64,000 bases of DNA from Cordilura impudica. Its lineage: Eukaryota > Arthropoda > Insecta > Diptera > Scathophagidae. Under the pieces are notes generated by a model. That model did not search any database, was not told where the DNA came from, and saw only the letters and a program-made list of their open reading frames with translations. The stretch lies in contig OY821519.1 of NCBI GenBank assembly GCA_963682025.1, positions 12,190,168 through 12,254,167 of the forward strand, in the 5' to 3' direction. Positions 10,414 to 22,548 of this stretch are shown piece by piece. Each line of letters begins with the position of its first letter. Position 1 is the first letter of the stretch. A program made the position numbers and the translations under genes.

Positions 10414-12182
10414 AAGGATATTAACTGGACCAATTTTAATAATGGTGTGATTCAGGAGCTTTCAAATAATTTTCCGGATTCGTCAAGAAACTTAGAAAAT
10501 ATTGAAATTGATATCTATGTTGAAAAGTTTACAACAGCGGTTAATGATTTAAGCGATTTACACGCGGAGATGATTAGTTTAGCAACCGGAAGATTTTTTG
10601 TTTCTGATAACATCAAAGACTTGATCAAAATTAAGTACAGTTGGCAGAAAAATATGAAAAAGATATACAAAAGAACACTTAATCGCAGACACCCGGATTA
10701 CGTTTTACTTTCCAAGCAAATTCAGTTAATTAATATTATTTTTAAAAGGCAAGTTGAACTTGAACAATCTCAGTTGTTTAGTGAGAGAATTAAAAATATT
10801 AAGCCAGGGCCAAATGCGCACAAAAAGATATACAACATTATAGGTTACAAAAGAAATAAGTGTTTAAGAAAACTGTCCGTTGACGGTGTTGTTATAGAGG
10901 ATGAAACCCAGAGATTAGTTAAATTAAGTGAACAGTTTTCCAACATTTATAGTGGTTTTGTTCCTATCAGAGATGTTTCTAATGTAGTTGATGTTGTTAA
11001 CAGAACAATTTCTAGTGCTCAGGAAAATATTTTTTGTTTTAATTCCACTTTTTCTGCTCACAAAACCCAAAAGAGTTCGGGACTTGTAACCTTAGATGAA
11101 GTACTACTTCTAGTTAAAGATATTAATAACAAAAAATCTACAGTCTAATTTCATTATTAAAAAACTACCAATAAAAGCTTTTGAATTTCTGTTAGTAATA
11201 TTTAATCATTGCATTAACAACTCATATTTTACGGATTCATGGAAAATTTCGAAAATAATTCCTATTCAGAAGAAACCAAATAATTTTGAAATTAATAATT
11301 TAGGACCCATTTCATCACTTTCAAGTTTAGGCAAGTTGTTCGAAAATGTGTTACGACAAAGAACGGATTTTGGAGTATTAGAGCCATATATTCCAGAATT
11401 TTAGTTTGGTTTCAAAAAAGGCCATTCTACTGTTGATGCTATGCTGAAGTTTGAAGATGATATTATTAATCATATTCGCATTAAGCATTGCACAGCAGCG
11501 GTTTCTTGGGATGTGGAAAAAGCAATCGACCATGCATATGACTTTGGAATTCTATTTAAAATGATTCAGATTGGTTTTGTATCCTCAATTGTTAAAATTT
11601 GTCATAGTTTTTTTTTTCAACAGAATTTTTTTTGTTCAATTTAATGGAAATTTATCGGGTTTTGGGAATATCAGTTGTGGTGTTCTACAAGGCTCGATTT
11701 TAGCTCCTCACCTATAAAATATCTTTATGCAAGATTTTCCTCATTTTAATATAAATTCTATAGGTATTTTATACGCCGATGACTCTTTGTTTTACTCCCA
11801 CAACGAGTCACCCATTACCAATTTAAGCCAGGTTTCAAATCACCTCTCAATAGTGAAACAGTTTTATAATGATTGTGGAATTAAAATTAATGCCTCCAAA
11901 CGTGAAGCATTTTGTATTCGCAATGCAGTCTCTTCCTCGAAGGGATTGAAGTTCAATTTAGAGAAAATCTAAAATATCTTGGTATATCATATAATAAGCT
12001 TTTAAAGTTTAATAAGCATGCAAGGCAACTGATAAAAATAAACATATAACATATTGGCACGTTTTCTAAAATTTTATATAATAAAGATTTACCAATAAAA
12101 TCAAAATTACTATTATACAAAACCAGCATAAGACCTGTTTTCTTATATGGACTCCCAATTTGGTTTAATATATCACCGATAA
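10414..12182 (+). pseudogene. Jockey-like LINE ORF2, 5'-truncated, upstream part
   Basis: An open frame at about 10414-11148 encodes the linker between endonuclease and reverse transcriptase (YSWQKNMKKIYKRT, KKIYNIIGYKRNKCLRKL). Reverse transcriptase blocks follow in broken frames: KIIPIQ and SLGKLFENVL (11240-11350), FGFKKGHSTVDAM (about 11405), and the catalytic YADD box ILYADDSLFYSH (about 11768-11803). The thumb region runs to 12182 (KLLLYKTSIRPVFLYGLPIW). Stops and frameshifts make it inactive. The endonuclease domain is missing, which is typical of 5' truncation during target-primed reverse transcription. The initiation codon is lost. The frame resumes at 14727, across the inserted DNA transposon. 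Confidence 0.88.
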
Positions 12183-14726
12183 CACTGTGGATCAAATTCA
12201 GGTTAGCAAAAGTTAGGTCGATTCTGAGAGTGGGAGGTGAAAATAGAGGCTAAATTAGATGACCCGTATCGCGGCATTTGTTAAAGTTATTTCGAATTTT
12301 TTTTAATCGACCTTCGAACTTTGCAGTCAAATGCCGATTTTCAGCATATTGTTTATATGGTTTTTTGGCTATAACTCGTCGACTAATTGATATTTTTTAA
12401 TCTGTAAAAGCCAAATTATTGCTACAGACCTGTGCAACAATTAAAATTGTTTTAAAAATTGATTTAGAAAATTTTTGAGGTGCTTATGAAGTAAAATGTT
12501 GAAAAAATTATTTTTTTTTATGCTTTTTAAAAATATATTTTTCACAAAACTAAGTCTTTTTTGCTTTCTGTTTGATCTATAATATGCTTCTCAGTTTCTT
12601 CAATAAATTTCATTTGAAAACAAAACAATCATAATACAAAACTTTCGTTTTCCAACTTAATATTAATTTACTTCTCATTTTTTATGTACCAATTTTGTTC
12701 AGTGTTGGTTTTGAAGAAACATTGAAAAAGAAATTATAAAAATATGGAAAAAAATATATTTTTTAAATGTTAGTTATGAAAAGTTTTAAGTAAATAAATT
12801 AAATAAATTAAATTAATGATTTGGCCAGTTGCCGTTTAGCAGGCGGCTGTGGATCAACATCACTGCTCTCTCTAATATCTTGGTCATCGTCATCATCATC
12901 AGAAAGGTCGATAACTTCGTCCAACAGATATTCTAGAATTTCATCTTTGTCTTCCCCTTCTTCCTCTTTTTCCTCGTCTTCCTCTTCTTTAAAGGTGTTT
13001 TTATACCACCAACACATTTCAGCGAGTATTGCATCTGGAGATTTCTTTCCTCTGTACCTGAAACGAAAATAGTTTTCAATCGTTAACATGTTTAAATTGT
13101 GCACTCTGACAAAGACATTAGAAAAATCTAGGAATTCAAAATATGCACACTCTATAGTTACCTTATTTCAAATGGAAGCAAAGTTTGGTGATAACGTTCG
13201 CCTTGCTCATCAAATTCAGTTGGCAACTGTTGAGCGAGTTGATCAAGATGCTGATGCAGGAGATGAATTTTTTTACGACATATTAACCCCAATTTCATCG
13301 AAAGCTGCCAACATGTTTGCAACACATTCCCTGTAGTTGTCTTTGCGTACTTTACCCAAAAGTCCTTTACTGACTGCTTTCAATGCGAGCCATGCATTTA
13401 ATTCTCGGTCTGTCAGAACTTGGTCAAAAACTTGACGATTCATTAGTCTCCGTATGTCGGGACCATTAACAACCCCTTCCTGAATTTTGGCGTTACTTAG
13501 TCTTGGGAAAATGTCTTTTAAGCGGTTGAATACTGCTGGTCTTTTTGCGATACATTTCAAAAAATTTTTAGCAATGCCAAGTTTAATGTGGGGCAACGGC
13601 AACAAAATTTTCGTTTCAGGAACAAAACTTTCGTGTAGCCTATTGTCCTTAGGCCATTTCCGTCCAATGCGACTATTCCAGTTATGCTGTTTGTACTGGT
13701 TTCTTCCCTTAATATCTTCTCCGTATCGTGAATCCCAATCGCACAAAAAACACGGATATTTTGGACGGCCAGATGCTGTTAAGCCTGTAATCGATGAAAC
13801 TATTTTGAGGTCGCAGCAAATGCTACTAATGACTACTTCCAGAATGTGTTTTAAATTATCTAAATTTTCACTAGTGTCAGTGCTATACGCAATAGGAACA
13901 GAAGGCATTCTATTTGTCTTGTGCAAAAGCACAACAATGTTTTTTTTTTGTTATTTTTATGAAACCGATGCACTTAACTTAAATCACTCACAAAATGAAA
14001 TAAGTTCCAAAAAAAATTAATGGCGAATTTTATCACGACCGAGCGAAAATTAAAAGGCATCAGCTTCGGCTGAGTTTAGAGTCTGCACTGAATCTTCATT
14101 TTTGAAATTAGTTCGCTTGTACGAAATAAAAAAAATCGCTACCTGTGCGGTGGTTGAAAACAAAAAAGTTGTTTTACTAATTCCTAATTCTTGGAACTTC
14201 CCTTTTTAATTACTTCTACCCAAAACGCTATTTATTTAATGGTTTTGGGATTTTTAACGCAAATTATCGACTAAGACAATTTTCTTATCAAATGAAATTT
14301 ATTGAAGAAACTGATAAGCATATTATAGATCAAACAGAAAGCACAAAAAGACTTAGTTTTGTGAAAATATTTTCAAAAAGCATGAAAAAAAAATAATTTT
14401 TCCAACATTTTGCTTCATAAGCACCACAAAAATTTTCTAAATCAATTTTTAAAAAAATTTTAATAGTTGCACAGGTCTCAAGCAATAATTTGGCATTTAC
14501 AGATTGAAAAAAATATCAATTAGTCGACGAGTTATAGCCAAAAAATCATATAAACAATATGCTGAAAATCGGTATTTGACTGCAAAGTTCGAAGGTCGAT
14601 TAAAAAAAAAAATTCGAACTAACATAAACAAACGCCGCGATACGGGTCTTCTAATTTAGCCTCTATTTTCACCCCTCACTCTCAGAACCGACCTAACTTT
14701 TGCTAACCTAAATTTGTTCCACAGTG
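12183..14726. mobile_element. 2.54-kb DNA transposon with 435-bp TIRs, TSD TAA
   Basis: The TIRs at 12183-12617 and about 14290-14726 are near-perfect inverted copies starting CACTGTGG. They are flanked by TAA at 12180-12182 and 14727-14729. Removing the element and one TAA rejoins the LINE reading frame (PIWFNISPI then IVKELEIFERKFL), so both borders are exact. A CACTG tip with a 3-bp TSD fits the CACTA/CMC superfamily; PIF/Harbinger also makes 3-bp TSDs, so the assignment is tentative. The interior holds only the C-terminal half of a transposase-like gene, so this is an internally deleted copy. Confidence 0.9.
12808..13932 (-). pseudogene. Transposase-like protein, C-terminal part, of the 12.2-14.7 kb element
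   Basis: Exon 1 (13932 to about 13168) reads CDLKIVSSITGL, YPCFLCDWDSRYG (a CxxC motif), LLPLPHIKLGIAKNFLKCIA, IFPRLSNAKIQEGVVNGPDI and ends VNMS. After a one-base frameshift in an A run near 13275 it continues KIHLLHQHLDQLAQ and EFDEQGERYHQTLLPFEIR. A GT...AG intron (about 13167-13053, acceptor TTCGTTTCAG) joins to YRGKKSPDAILAEMCWWYK and an acidic tail ending 12808. The motif order matches a widespread uncharacterised insect family often found in transposons. The upstream half, including the N-terminal zinc-finger-like region, is deleted here; a related N-terminal piece lies at 61920-62200. Confidence 0.75.
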
Positions 14727-15327
14727 TAATTGTTAAGGAATTGGAAATTTTTGAGCGTAAATTTTTAGGTGCTGTATTGGGAAATAGTTTGAATCTTTCT
14801 CCAAACGTTTTTCGAATTTCTTTATTTATAATGAATCAAATGTTACACCCATTGGCCATTAGGTTGGTGATATTTTAAAGAGGTTTATACTAGGAATATC
14901 TAATCATGAAAACAAATATTTATGTTAAAGATATTTTTAATTCTCAACGAGACTTTAACTGGACAAATATTAATTATATGTCTCCTATTGGTTACAAGAA
15001 TGAAGAATGTACTCGCTCTGAGTTATCTGTTTCTTTATGTCCCAATTTTTATAGGAAAAATACTCCTGGTACTCATAGGGGTTTAATTTACCCTTTCTAA
15101 ATTTATTTTTAGTTTTTCGTTTTTTTTTTATTTTATGTGAGCCCCAGGAGCAAGGGCGTTGAAATTAAAATAATTTGTTACACAATTTGCACTCTATATT
15201 GAAAGCATGGCTGCAATTCCACTAATAATGTATTAAAGATATTACACTATAGTCTTAAGTTATCTTTTATTATTGTTGCTGTATCATTATATTGTAGACA
15301 AAAAGACTTAATAAATTTAAACTTTAA
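14727..15327 (+). pseudogene. Jockey-like LINE ORF2, C-terminal end and 3' UTR
   Basis: This is the continuation of the LINE at 10414-12182. It includes IVKELEIFERKFLGAVLGN, RISLFIMNQMLHPLAIRL, and the last frame to 15100 (NWTNINYMSP, FYRKNTPGTHRGLIYPF). The 3' UTR follows and ends near AATAAATTTAAACTTTAAA (about 15310-15327). No clear poly(A) tail remains. Confidence 0.8.
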
Positions 15328-16582
15328 ACTTATTTTTTTTTTCATTTCTTAAATTCAGTTTATAATTCCCAATGTAAATTTGGATAAATTTAAATTTTAT
15401 TTCACATTGCGAAAATTTTAATTTGTAATTTTTAATAAGTTCTTTATAATTACTTTTTTCGATATTATTCAAAACCACAGCCATAAGAGTTGTTTCTTTG
15501 AATAAAGTATATTGCACTTTATTATAAATTTTTTTTAATAGTGGAATAGTTGTTACAAATAATTTATTCTATGCGGACGAAAAATCCAACAAAATTTAAG
15601 TAGAAAAATTTGAAAATTTAAATTTAAAAAAATATAATATAAAAAAAAAAATATCCTCATCTCTATGCAAATTATGTTCACATTTCCTTTATAACAAACA
15701 TGTATATAAATTGTATGTTTCTACGAACGTTCTATGTAGTCGTTCATTTAAATGAATCAAGAATTAATACAGACAACACAACTCAACAATACTTTGTATT
15801 CAACAAACTGTGTGAGATGCTCATTTAAATTCATAGCTAGATATTTTTAAAAGAAATACATGAAGGATCAAACGGAAAGTTCCCAAAAGAGGCGGTCTAC
15901 TAATACAGCCTCTAATGAAACTGATGATAATGATGATGATGATGACGACGACGTAGCTCTAAGTTAATCTCTTATAATCCACATGGAATGTAAAATAGCG
16001 ATGATGACTATAAAACAACGACGTACGACAAACCATAGTGAGTATGAATGGCTTTTAAGAAAGCAAGATGTATGTGGCTATAAAAAAAATGTTGTAGTTA
16101 AGAAAAGTAAACAATAAATAAAATTAAACAAAAACAAAACTTAGTAAGTAAGAAATTTGAGGATGGCATTAAATGTTAAAACAATACCCTATAACGTTAG
16201 CCTAATAAGATGATGATAAACTGCTGGTTGAAATTACATTAACTTAATTATAAAATTAAGATGAAACGAATTCATTTAAAAAATTAAACAAAATAAATTA
16301 TGAAAACCGGAAGACATAGATTAAAATAATTAACGATCTTTCGTTAATTGATATAAAGAAAAAAAGAAGAACTGCATTTAATACTCAATTATCTCAATTG
16401 CTAGAAAATTTCTCTACCCAGAAGAAATTAATTTTGAAATTGATACCTGAAAAAAAACATGAAAAATCAAAAGAGTGAATAGAAAGTTTGTTCTTAGTTT
16501 TATTCTAAATAAATGGCTGCTGATTGCTCAATTGTCTTAAAATGCTAATTGAACAGTTATACATACAAAATGCTATCCCCAG
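15328..16582. other. AT-rich noncoding DNA
   Basis: No repeat or gene is clear apart from the short acidic frame at 15860. A GATGATGAT-type run lies at 15918-15950. Confidence 0.4.
15860..15967 (+). CDS. Short acidic ORF, doubtful
   Basis: ATG at 15860 opens a 35-residue frame starting MKDQTESSQKRRST and ending in a run of aspartates then VALS. The acidic tail comes from a (GAT/GAC)n run. An in-frame TAA lies 12 bp upstream. It could be the last exon of a host gene if a splice acceptor lies at 15848-15858, but the simple-repeat origin makes chance more likely. Confidence 0.12.
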   Translation: MKDQTESSQKRRSTNTASNETDDNDDDDDDDVALS

Positions 16583-16584
16583 TA

Positions 16585-19500
16585 GAGTGGTTCTTAAAAA
16601 TGAAAATGTGATTTTGGTGAGTATCAGGGTCCAGTCTGTTTCCTTTCTATAAAAACTTATAAATGTGAAGTTTGGGGATTGAAAATTTCAAATGTGTTTC
16701 TAGGAGGAAAATATGATTTTTTCTTTATATTTGACTAAAATTTCGTTCCCAAGTTTAATTTTTTCGAGAAGTTGTTATATGAGTCGATATCAGTACTAAA
16801 TTATTTTTCAAAAAGCTATAAAGATTCAAAATCGAATAGCAATTCGCCGAGAAACAGCAAATGCCCAAGACCCCTTTTGTACCAAAAAAAAAAAACATTT
16901 GATGCCATTTTTTTACACTTTGAGAAATTGGTTAAAACCTCAATTTTTTTTGGTCTCTAAAATTATAAGCACTCAGATTGTTTTATTACCACGTTGCTAA
17001 CCTATTGTGCAATGAGACCGAAAATAAATAATTTTTTTATAAAATTTTGAAAAATCCATTTTCAACTTTTAAAGTTTTCTTAAACAAAATTTAAAAAGAA
17101 TTAATCTGATACTTTAATGTTTTTTTAATACATGTTAAACTTTAACTGTGTGAATTTTTAAGGTAAATCCTTCCGCTGGAATTTTTTTTCAATGACTTAT
17201 TTTTTGTGGATTTCGAGAAAAATTAGAGTTGTGTGAAATATGCTGTATATATAATCATTCTAAAAACTTTATATCTAAAATTAATCAGTTTTCTATTTCT
17301 AAATGATATATTTTATCTTAATAGGCTAGGGTTTCGTAAAAAAAATAATATGACCCCATTAACCCTTTTGGATTTAGGGTCACATATGACCCCAAGCTAA
17401 TAAAGAAAATTTATCCAAAAAATTCAAATATTTTGCAAATATTGTTGAATTTTTAAAAGCATTACTTTAAATACTAGCTGTTACCCGATGCGCTCGCTAC
17501 ACTCATCGTAACGAAATAAAAGGCTGGGAAAACATTTTGTATAATATTTTGGCCATTTTCGATTTCGCCGATTTTGGTTTTTGCGACTTTAGATTTTAGC
17601 GATTTTTGATTAGGACGATTTTTGATTTTGGCGATTATTGTTTTTTGCGATTTTAGATTTTAGCGATTTTTGATTCGTGTTTTTGCGATTTTTGTTATTC
17701 GCGTTTTTCGTTTTGGCGATTTTCGATTTTGGAGTGTTTTTTTGTTACAACTTTTGTTATTCGCGATTTTCTGTTCTGGAAATTTTTGATATAAACTATT
17801 TCTGATTTTGCCACTTTTGTTATTCACGATTTAAAGTTTTGGCAATATTTGATTTTGGCGATTTTTGTTTTTTACGATTTTTGATTTGGCGATTTTTGAT
17901 TTTAAGCGATTTTTGATTTTGGCGACTTTTGGTTTCAGCGTTTTTTGTTTTTTGAAATTTTTAATTTTGCGATTTTTTATTATTCACGATTTTCGGTTTT
18001 GGTGAAAATAGAGCTTATTTTCGTGTTTTGGCGATTTTTACTTAAACGATTTTTGTTTTTTGTGATTTTGATTTTTGTTTTCCACGATTTTTGGTTTTGG
18101 CGATTTTTGCTTTGCCGATTTTAGTTATTCGCGATTTTCAGTTTTGGCGATATTTGATACTTGTTAAAAGTTTCAAGACTGTCATTTTCTTAGTACTTCA
18201 TTTTTTTGTATAGGAGGTACCAGCCCATTGGTCCGATCCCGCCCATTTTTGGGCAACTACTCACATTATAAAATATATAATATATTAAATATTTAATATA
18301 TGTGGAAGACACGTCCATTAGTCCGATCCCGCCAATTTTTGGTCCGACTATTCACATTAATAATTTATGAAAAATTTTAAAAATCTGTAAATCTGCAAAA
18401 TGGCTAAAAAGAAATACCTTTCAAATAATATAAGTTTCGTCTAAATCAGGATATTATGGTAGAACAAAACATCGGTTACAAGATTATAAAATTATAACCA
18501 AATATGTATATCTTCCATACCTAAAATTTTTGGTTAACATTATTTGCAAAGGTAAGCTTTGGATTTTAAGATATTAAAAAAAAAAAAATTATCGAAAACG
18601 AGTTTTATTAAACTCGATGAAACCACTATTTCGAATTTCAGAAATATAATTCGATTATTTTTTTTTTCATTTAACGCTTCACTGCTCTTGGGATCAAAAT
18701 AATCCATTGTGATCCAATTACAAAATATTAGAATTTTTGAAAAATTGTCTTTTATTACTTGGCGTCATATGTAACCCCAAAACGGTTAATGGGGTCACAT
18801 TACCTTTTTCCGAAACCCTAAGCTATTATGATAAAATATAGAATTTAAAAGTAGAGAACTGATTAATTTTTGATATAAAGAATTAGGAAAGATTACATAA
18901 ACAGAATATTTCACAAAATTCCCATTTTTCTCGAAATCCGTAAAAATAAAATCCTTGTCAAAAAATTCTGGTAAAGGAATTTACCTAAGAAGTCACACAG
19001 GACCTAAGAAGTCTCTAGCATATATTCAAGAAAATCCTACAGAGCCAGATCCGTTTGTTCTAAATTTTCTTTAAAAAAATTTTTTACAACTTGAAAAAGG
19101 AGTTTTCAAAATTTTATCGAAAAAATTTCCCATTTTCGGTCTCAGTGGGAAATTTGTTAACAAGGTGGTAATAAAACAATACTTCACATATGAGTACTTG
19201 TAGATATAGAGACAAAAAAATGATAGCCTTAATCAATTTCTTAAAGTTGAAAAAATTTCCGTTAAATTTCACGACATAGTGTTTTGTTTGGCACAAAAGT
19301 AGTCTGGGGTATTTGCTACTTCTTGGCGAGTCTTTATTCAGTTTTGAAATTGTATAGATTTTTGAAAAGACAATTTAGTATTGATATCGATTCATAAAAA
19401 TGAAACTGTGGAACGAAATTTTTCGTTATATCTTAAAAAAAGGTCATATTTTCCCATGTAAACACACTTGAAATTTTCAACCGATTTGCGGCAAGACTTT

Positions 19501-19621
19501 TCTTTATCCGATTGTCCCCAAACTTCATATTTATTTGTTTTATATAGAAAGGAAACAAACTGGACCCCGACACTCCCCAAAATTGCAATTTGAAAAAAGT
19601 CCATATAACGTAGGACCACTC
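16585..19621. mobile_element. Foldback DNA element, family B copy 1
   Basis: A left arm (16585 to about 17440) and right arm (about 18727-19621) are diverged inverted copies of nearly 0.9 kb. Both tips read GAGTGGTYCTA and are flanked by TA (16583-16584 and 19622-19623), a Tc1/mariner-type target. Shared inner landmarks are GGGTCCAGTYTGTTTCCTTT, GAAAATTTCAARTGTGTTT and TGTGACCCCATTAACC. The centre (about 18500-18726) matches 54310-54560 in copy 2. There is no coding region. A Helitron occupies 17474-18500. Confidence 0.85.
17474..18500 (-). mobile_element. Helitron, family 2, with minisatellite core
   Basis: On the minus strand it ends CGGGTAACAGCTAG followed by T, after a GC-rich hairpin (TAGCGAGCGCATCG), as Helitrons do. 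Its 5' part (18360-18490) matches the 5' part of family 1 (GTAAATCTGCAAAATGGC, GGTAGAACAAAACATC). Between lies an array based on GCGATTTTTGATTTTG (about 17560-18150), then a block with GATCCCGCCCATTTTTGG. It sits inside foldback copy 1, whose sequence resumes at about 18500. Confidence 0.7.
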
Positions 19622-20655
19622 TAATGACCAGGTTTTAGTCAATTACTTCGGGGGCTATATTATAAGAACTCGGTGAAAACTATTAACTTTAAAAAAAGAC
19701 AACTTATGTTAATCATTTTGTTTTTCATCAATTCAAGATATCGACCATAAAAATCAAACAATATACACAATACATCTCAAGGGACTCATTCTAGTAAACG
19801 AAATGATTAACGATAAACGATAAACGTTAATCTGAAATATTTTTCATATAAATTTCAAACGGTTCCTTACATTTTGTTTTACAAAATGAGAGCATAAATG
19901 TTAAACTGGTTGCTATTGAATTTTAGTAAAAAATTTTAATTTTTTAACAAAATGTTAAATTCAGCTTTTTAGTTATTTTAAATATCCACCAGTGATGCCA
20001 ATATTTTTTTTCAGGAAAAAACGGTGAACAGCTTCACAAAAAGCGCTAAAAGGCGCTAAATCTGAATAAAGCGAAAAGGAAAAATCGCCACTATTTGATG
20101 TTATTTTTTAAAAAAGAATCTTTGGGAAATGTAGCCCAACAAAAAATTGTTCAACGAAAAAATGAGAAATAGACCAACAAAATTAAATTTAATTATTTAT
20201 TTTATTATTTATAATTTCCTTAAATGGCAACAAATGTGGCCAACGTTATCACGAACTCATGATAACAGTGAGCAAAGTAGAGTACAAAGGAGTAAGAAAG
20301 CAACAGCCAGAACTAAATAAAAGCTACATGAAGCATAGTAAACAACTACAACAACAAACAACAACAACAAAAACCAAATCAAGATTACTTGCAGCACAAA
20401 GGTTGCTACTGAATACAACAACAAAAATAGGAAAAATGAAACAATTCTAAAGTCAGAATCACACGATTTGTGAATAATTTTAATGATGATGTCATGAATA
20501 AATTAGTAAAAAGGATTCCATCTATGTGTAAGTATATAGCAAAGCAATTCAATGAGTATTTGTGTGTGTGTGTGTGAGCAAGTGTCTTTTCATGTTAATG
20601 TTGAATGTTTTATGAGTTTTGCGTGCCACCTTCATTATAAAGATGGGAGTAAAGT

Positions 20656-20694
20656 GAGCTGAACTGAACTGAACTGAACTGAACTGAGCTGAAC
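20656..20694. repeat. (CTGAA)n microsatellite
   Basis: About seven units of GAACT, with two GAGCT variants at the edges. Confidence 0.9.
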
Positions 20695-21592
20695 AAAGTG
20701 CCTGCCAAAGAATCAACCATTTATTTTTAAGTGTGTGCCAGGAGTAGGCGTAAACTTTTCTTCTGGTTGTTGTTTTTTGTTTTTGTTATGTTTTTTATTC
20801 CGTGGTTTTTCACACACCGTCAAACAACCGGAATTAAAGTCAACACTTTCCACTGTTTGTTCTTGTTTTTGTTGTTCATTTTTCGGCTTTTCAGTATTTT
20901 GTGGTTTTAAAGGTTTTAATGAGAAAAATGAAGTGAACCACAAAAAAAAAAGTTTACTTTTCGGTGGTTCAGTGAATGGGTGGATGCTACTGCTGTTGAT
21001 GTTTTTGTCATTTTGCTCACTTTGTGGCATTTAAGTCATCATTTTAGTTACCGACTATGTTGTGGTTTAACATGACTATAGTTGACATGCAAAGTGGAAA
21101 AAAACCACACATATTTAATAGCTTTTTGCCATACACAAAAACACACACAACAACACGCACACACACACACTTGTATGTTATGTGGCAAATATAAAATGCG
21201 TTTAAAATATGCTAAAATCTAATGTTGATACATTGTTGACAAATATTTCATAGATTTTCATTAAAAACCACAAAATATATAAATGAATGCATCACTGTCA
21301 TGTCAAAGCATTTTTTGAAACCACAAAAAACTATTTTGTCTCTTTCAGCAGGTGTAGCTAAAACATTATAAATCATATGGGTTTTTCAAAGCCCAAATAA
21401 AAACGCTTTTGTTATAGGCGCTTGACAAGGTTTACCGAAAATTTCCTGACTCGCTGATGTGTCAGTTTTCACAAATTAATTAGTTACACTACTTGCCGAT
21501 CCATCATTTATTTTCAAAATATCATCATGTTATAACTGGCCGAAAAAAAAAATATATTCTTATATTGTTTATCAATATACAAAGGAAGAGTT

Positions 21593-21594
21593 GT

Positions 21595-21626
<32 letters not shown>

Positions 21627-21627
21627 A
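21593..21627. repeat. (GT)n microsatellite
   Basis: An almost pure GT run interrupted by one A. Confidence 0.9.
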
Positions 21628-21934
21628 CTGTCAGCTCTAAAACACAGTGGTGTGAAAGGGCAATTTTTTGCAATGGCTTTTTAAATTAGCTAATAATTTA
21701 TTAAATTACGGATATATTTTTATTTATTTATTAATTAATTTATTTATTTACTTAATGATGTGCTGCACAACAATACTAAATCTAATAATAAAAACAGTCT
21801 GTGATACTAGTTGTTAGGTTAAACTGTGATGTTTTAAAATTGTAATTATTTATTAAGTTTTTTATACATTAAGTTTTTTATACAAATTTAATACTTGACA
21901 ATGTAATAAAATAAAATCAAATAAATAAAGTTCG

Positions 21935-21977
21935 CACTCCAGAAGAAGTTGAAATACCGTCAACGAAACGTCGAGTG
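21935..21977 (+). ncRNA. Hammerhead-like motif, Penelope-3'-end type
   Basis: Helix I is CACTC (21935-21939) with GAGTG (21973-21977). Between are CAGAAGA (core-like, two changes from CTGATGA), a hairpin GTTGA...TCAAC, GAAA (21965-21968), a tiny helix III and GTC (21970-21972), the usual cleavage triplet. The layout equals that at 1863 and 28356. No Penelope coding sequence lies nearby. Confidence 0.35.
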
Positions 21978-22187
21978 AAAAGGATGTAATAATTTGAATT
22001 TTTTTTTTTATTATCATCTTAATATTTAATTGACCATAATTAGCCCGAAAAAATAAAAAAAAAAATAAAAAATCTCACTAAATCTTATAATTATAGCACA
22101 GGATTTTAATAGTGTACAATAATGTTTTGTCAAATCAAATTGAATTAAATTAAATTAAATTAAATCAAATTGAATAAAATAAAATTT

Positions 22188-22548
22188 CTAGCAGATTCCA
22201 GCGCTCGAATTCGAGTGCGATTACTAGGCAGCTTTATTCAACTTAGCCAATTCACAAACTAACACTTTTTTGGTTTATTATTATTGTGAATGAAGATAAC
22301 AAACTCATCAACAAATCCATTAACAAATCTAATAATCCACACAGCATATATCTAATTTTATGTATGTGTTATTAGCAATTTTAAATGCAATTTACTCAAA
22401 ATAAAAAAGAAAATTTACAAATCTGTAAATCTGCAAAACGGCTAAAAAGAAATACCTTTCAAATAATATACGTTTGGTCAAAATCGGGATAAAACGGTAG
22501 AACAAAACATCAGTCACAATAAGTCGCCTAGCCTATTAATATTATAGA
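22188..22548 (-). mobile_element. Helitron family 1, complete copy
   Basis: On the minus strand it runs from TCTATAATATTAATAGGC to ...CTGCTAG, 361 bp, with a subterminal hairpin region (GCACTCGAATTCGAGCGC). Flanks are A and T. It is close to the copies at 4569 and 54589. Confidence 0.8.

Larger units (their letters stand above)
19624..22187. other. Low-complexity, possibly unique DNA
   Basis: No gene is supported. Features seen are CAA/CAACAA-rich stretches (20330-20430), a pentanucleotide run, (GT)n runs and AT-rich blocks. This texture is common in fly introns and gene-flanking DNA. ORF pairs on both strands at 20713-21034 are mirror shadows of TTG/CAA-rich DNA. Confidence 0.4.

Noticed and set aside
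12821..13072. Plus-strand serine-rich frame
   Set aside because: It is the complement of the acidic tail of the transposase-like gene on the minus strand.
15918..15950. CTGATGA as a further hammerhead core
   Set aside because: It lies in a GATGATGAT run with no GAAA block or helix at the right distance.
20713..21034. Overlapping frames of about 100 residues on both strands
   Set aside because: The DNA is rich in TTG/CAA and TTT/AAA words, giving mirror frames on both strands with no recognisable domain.
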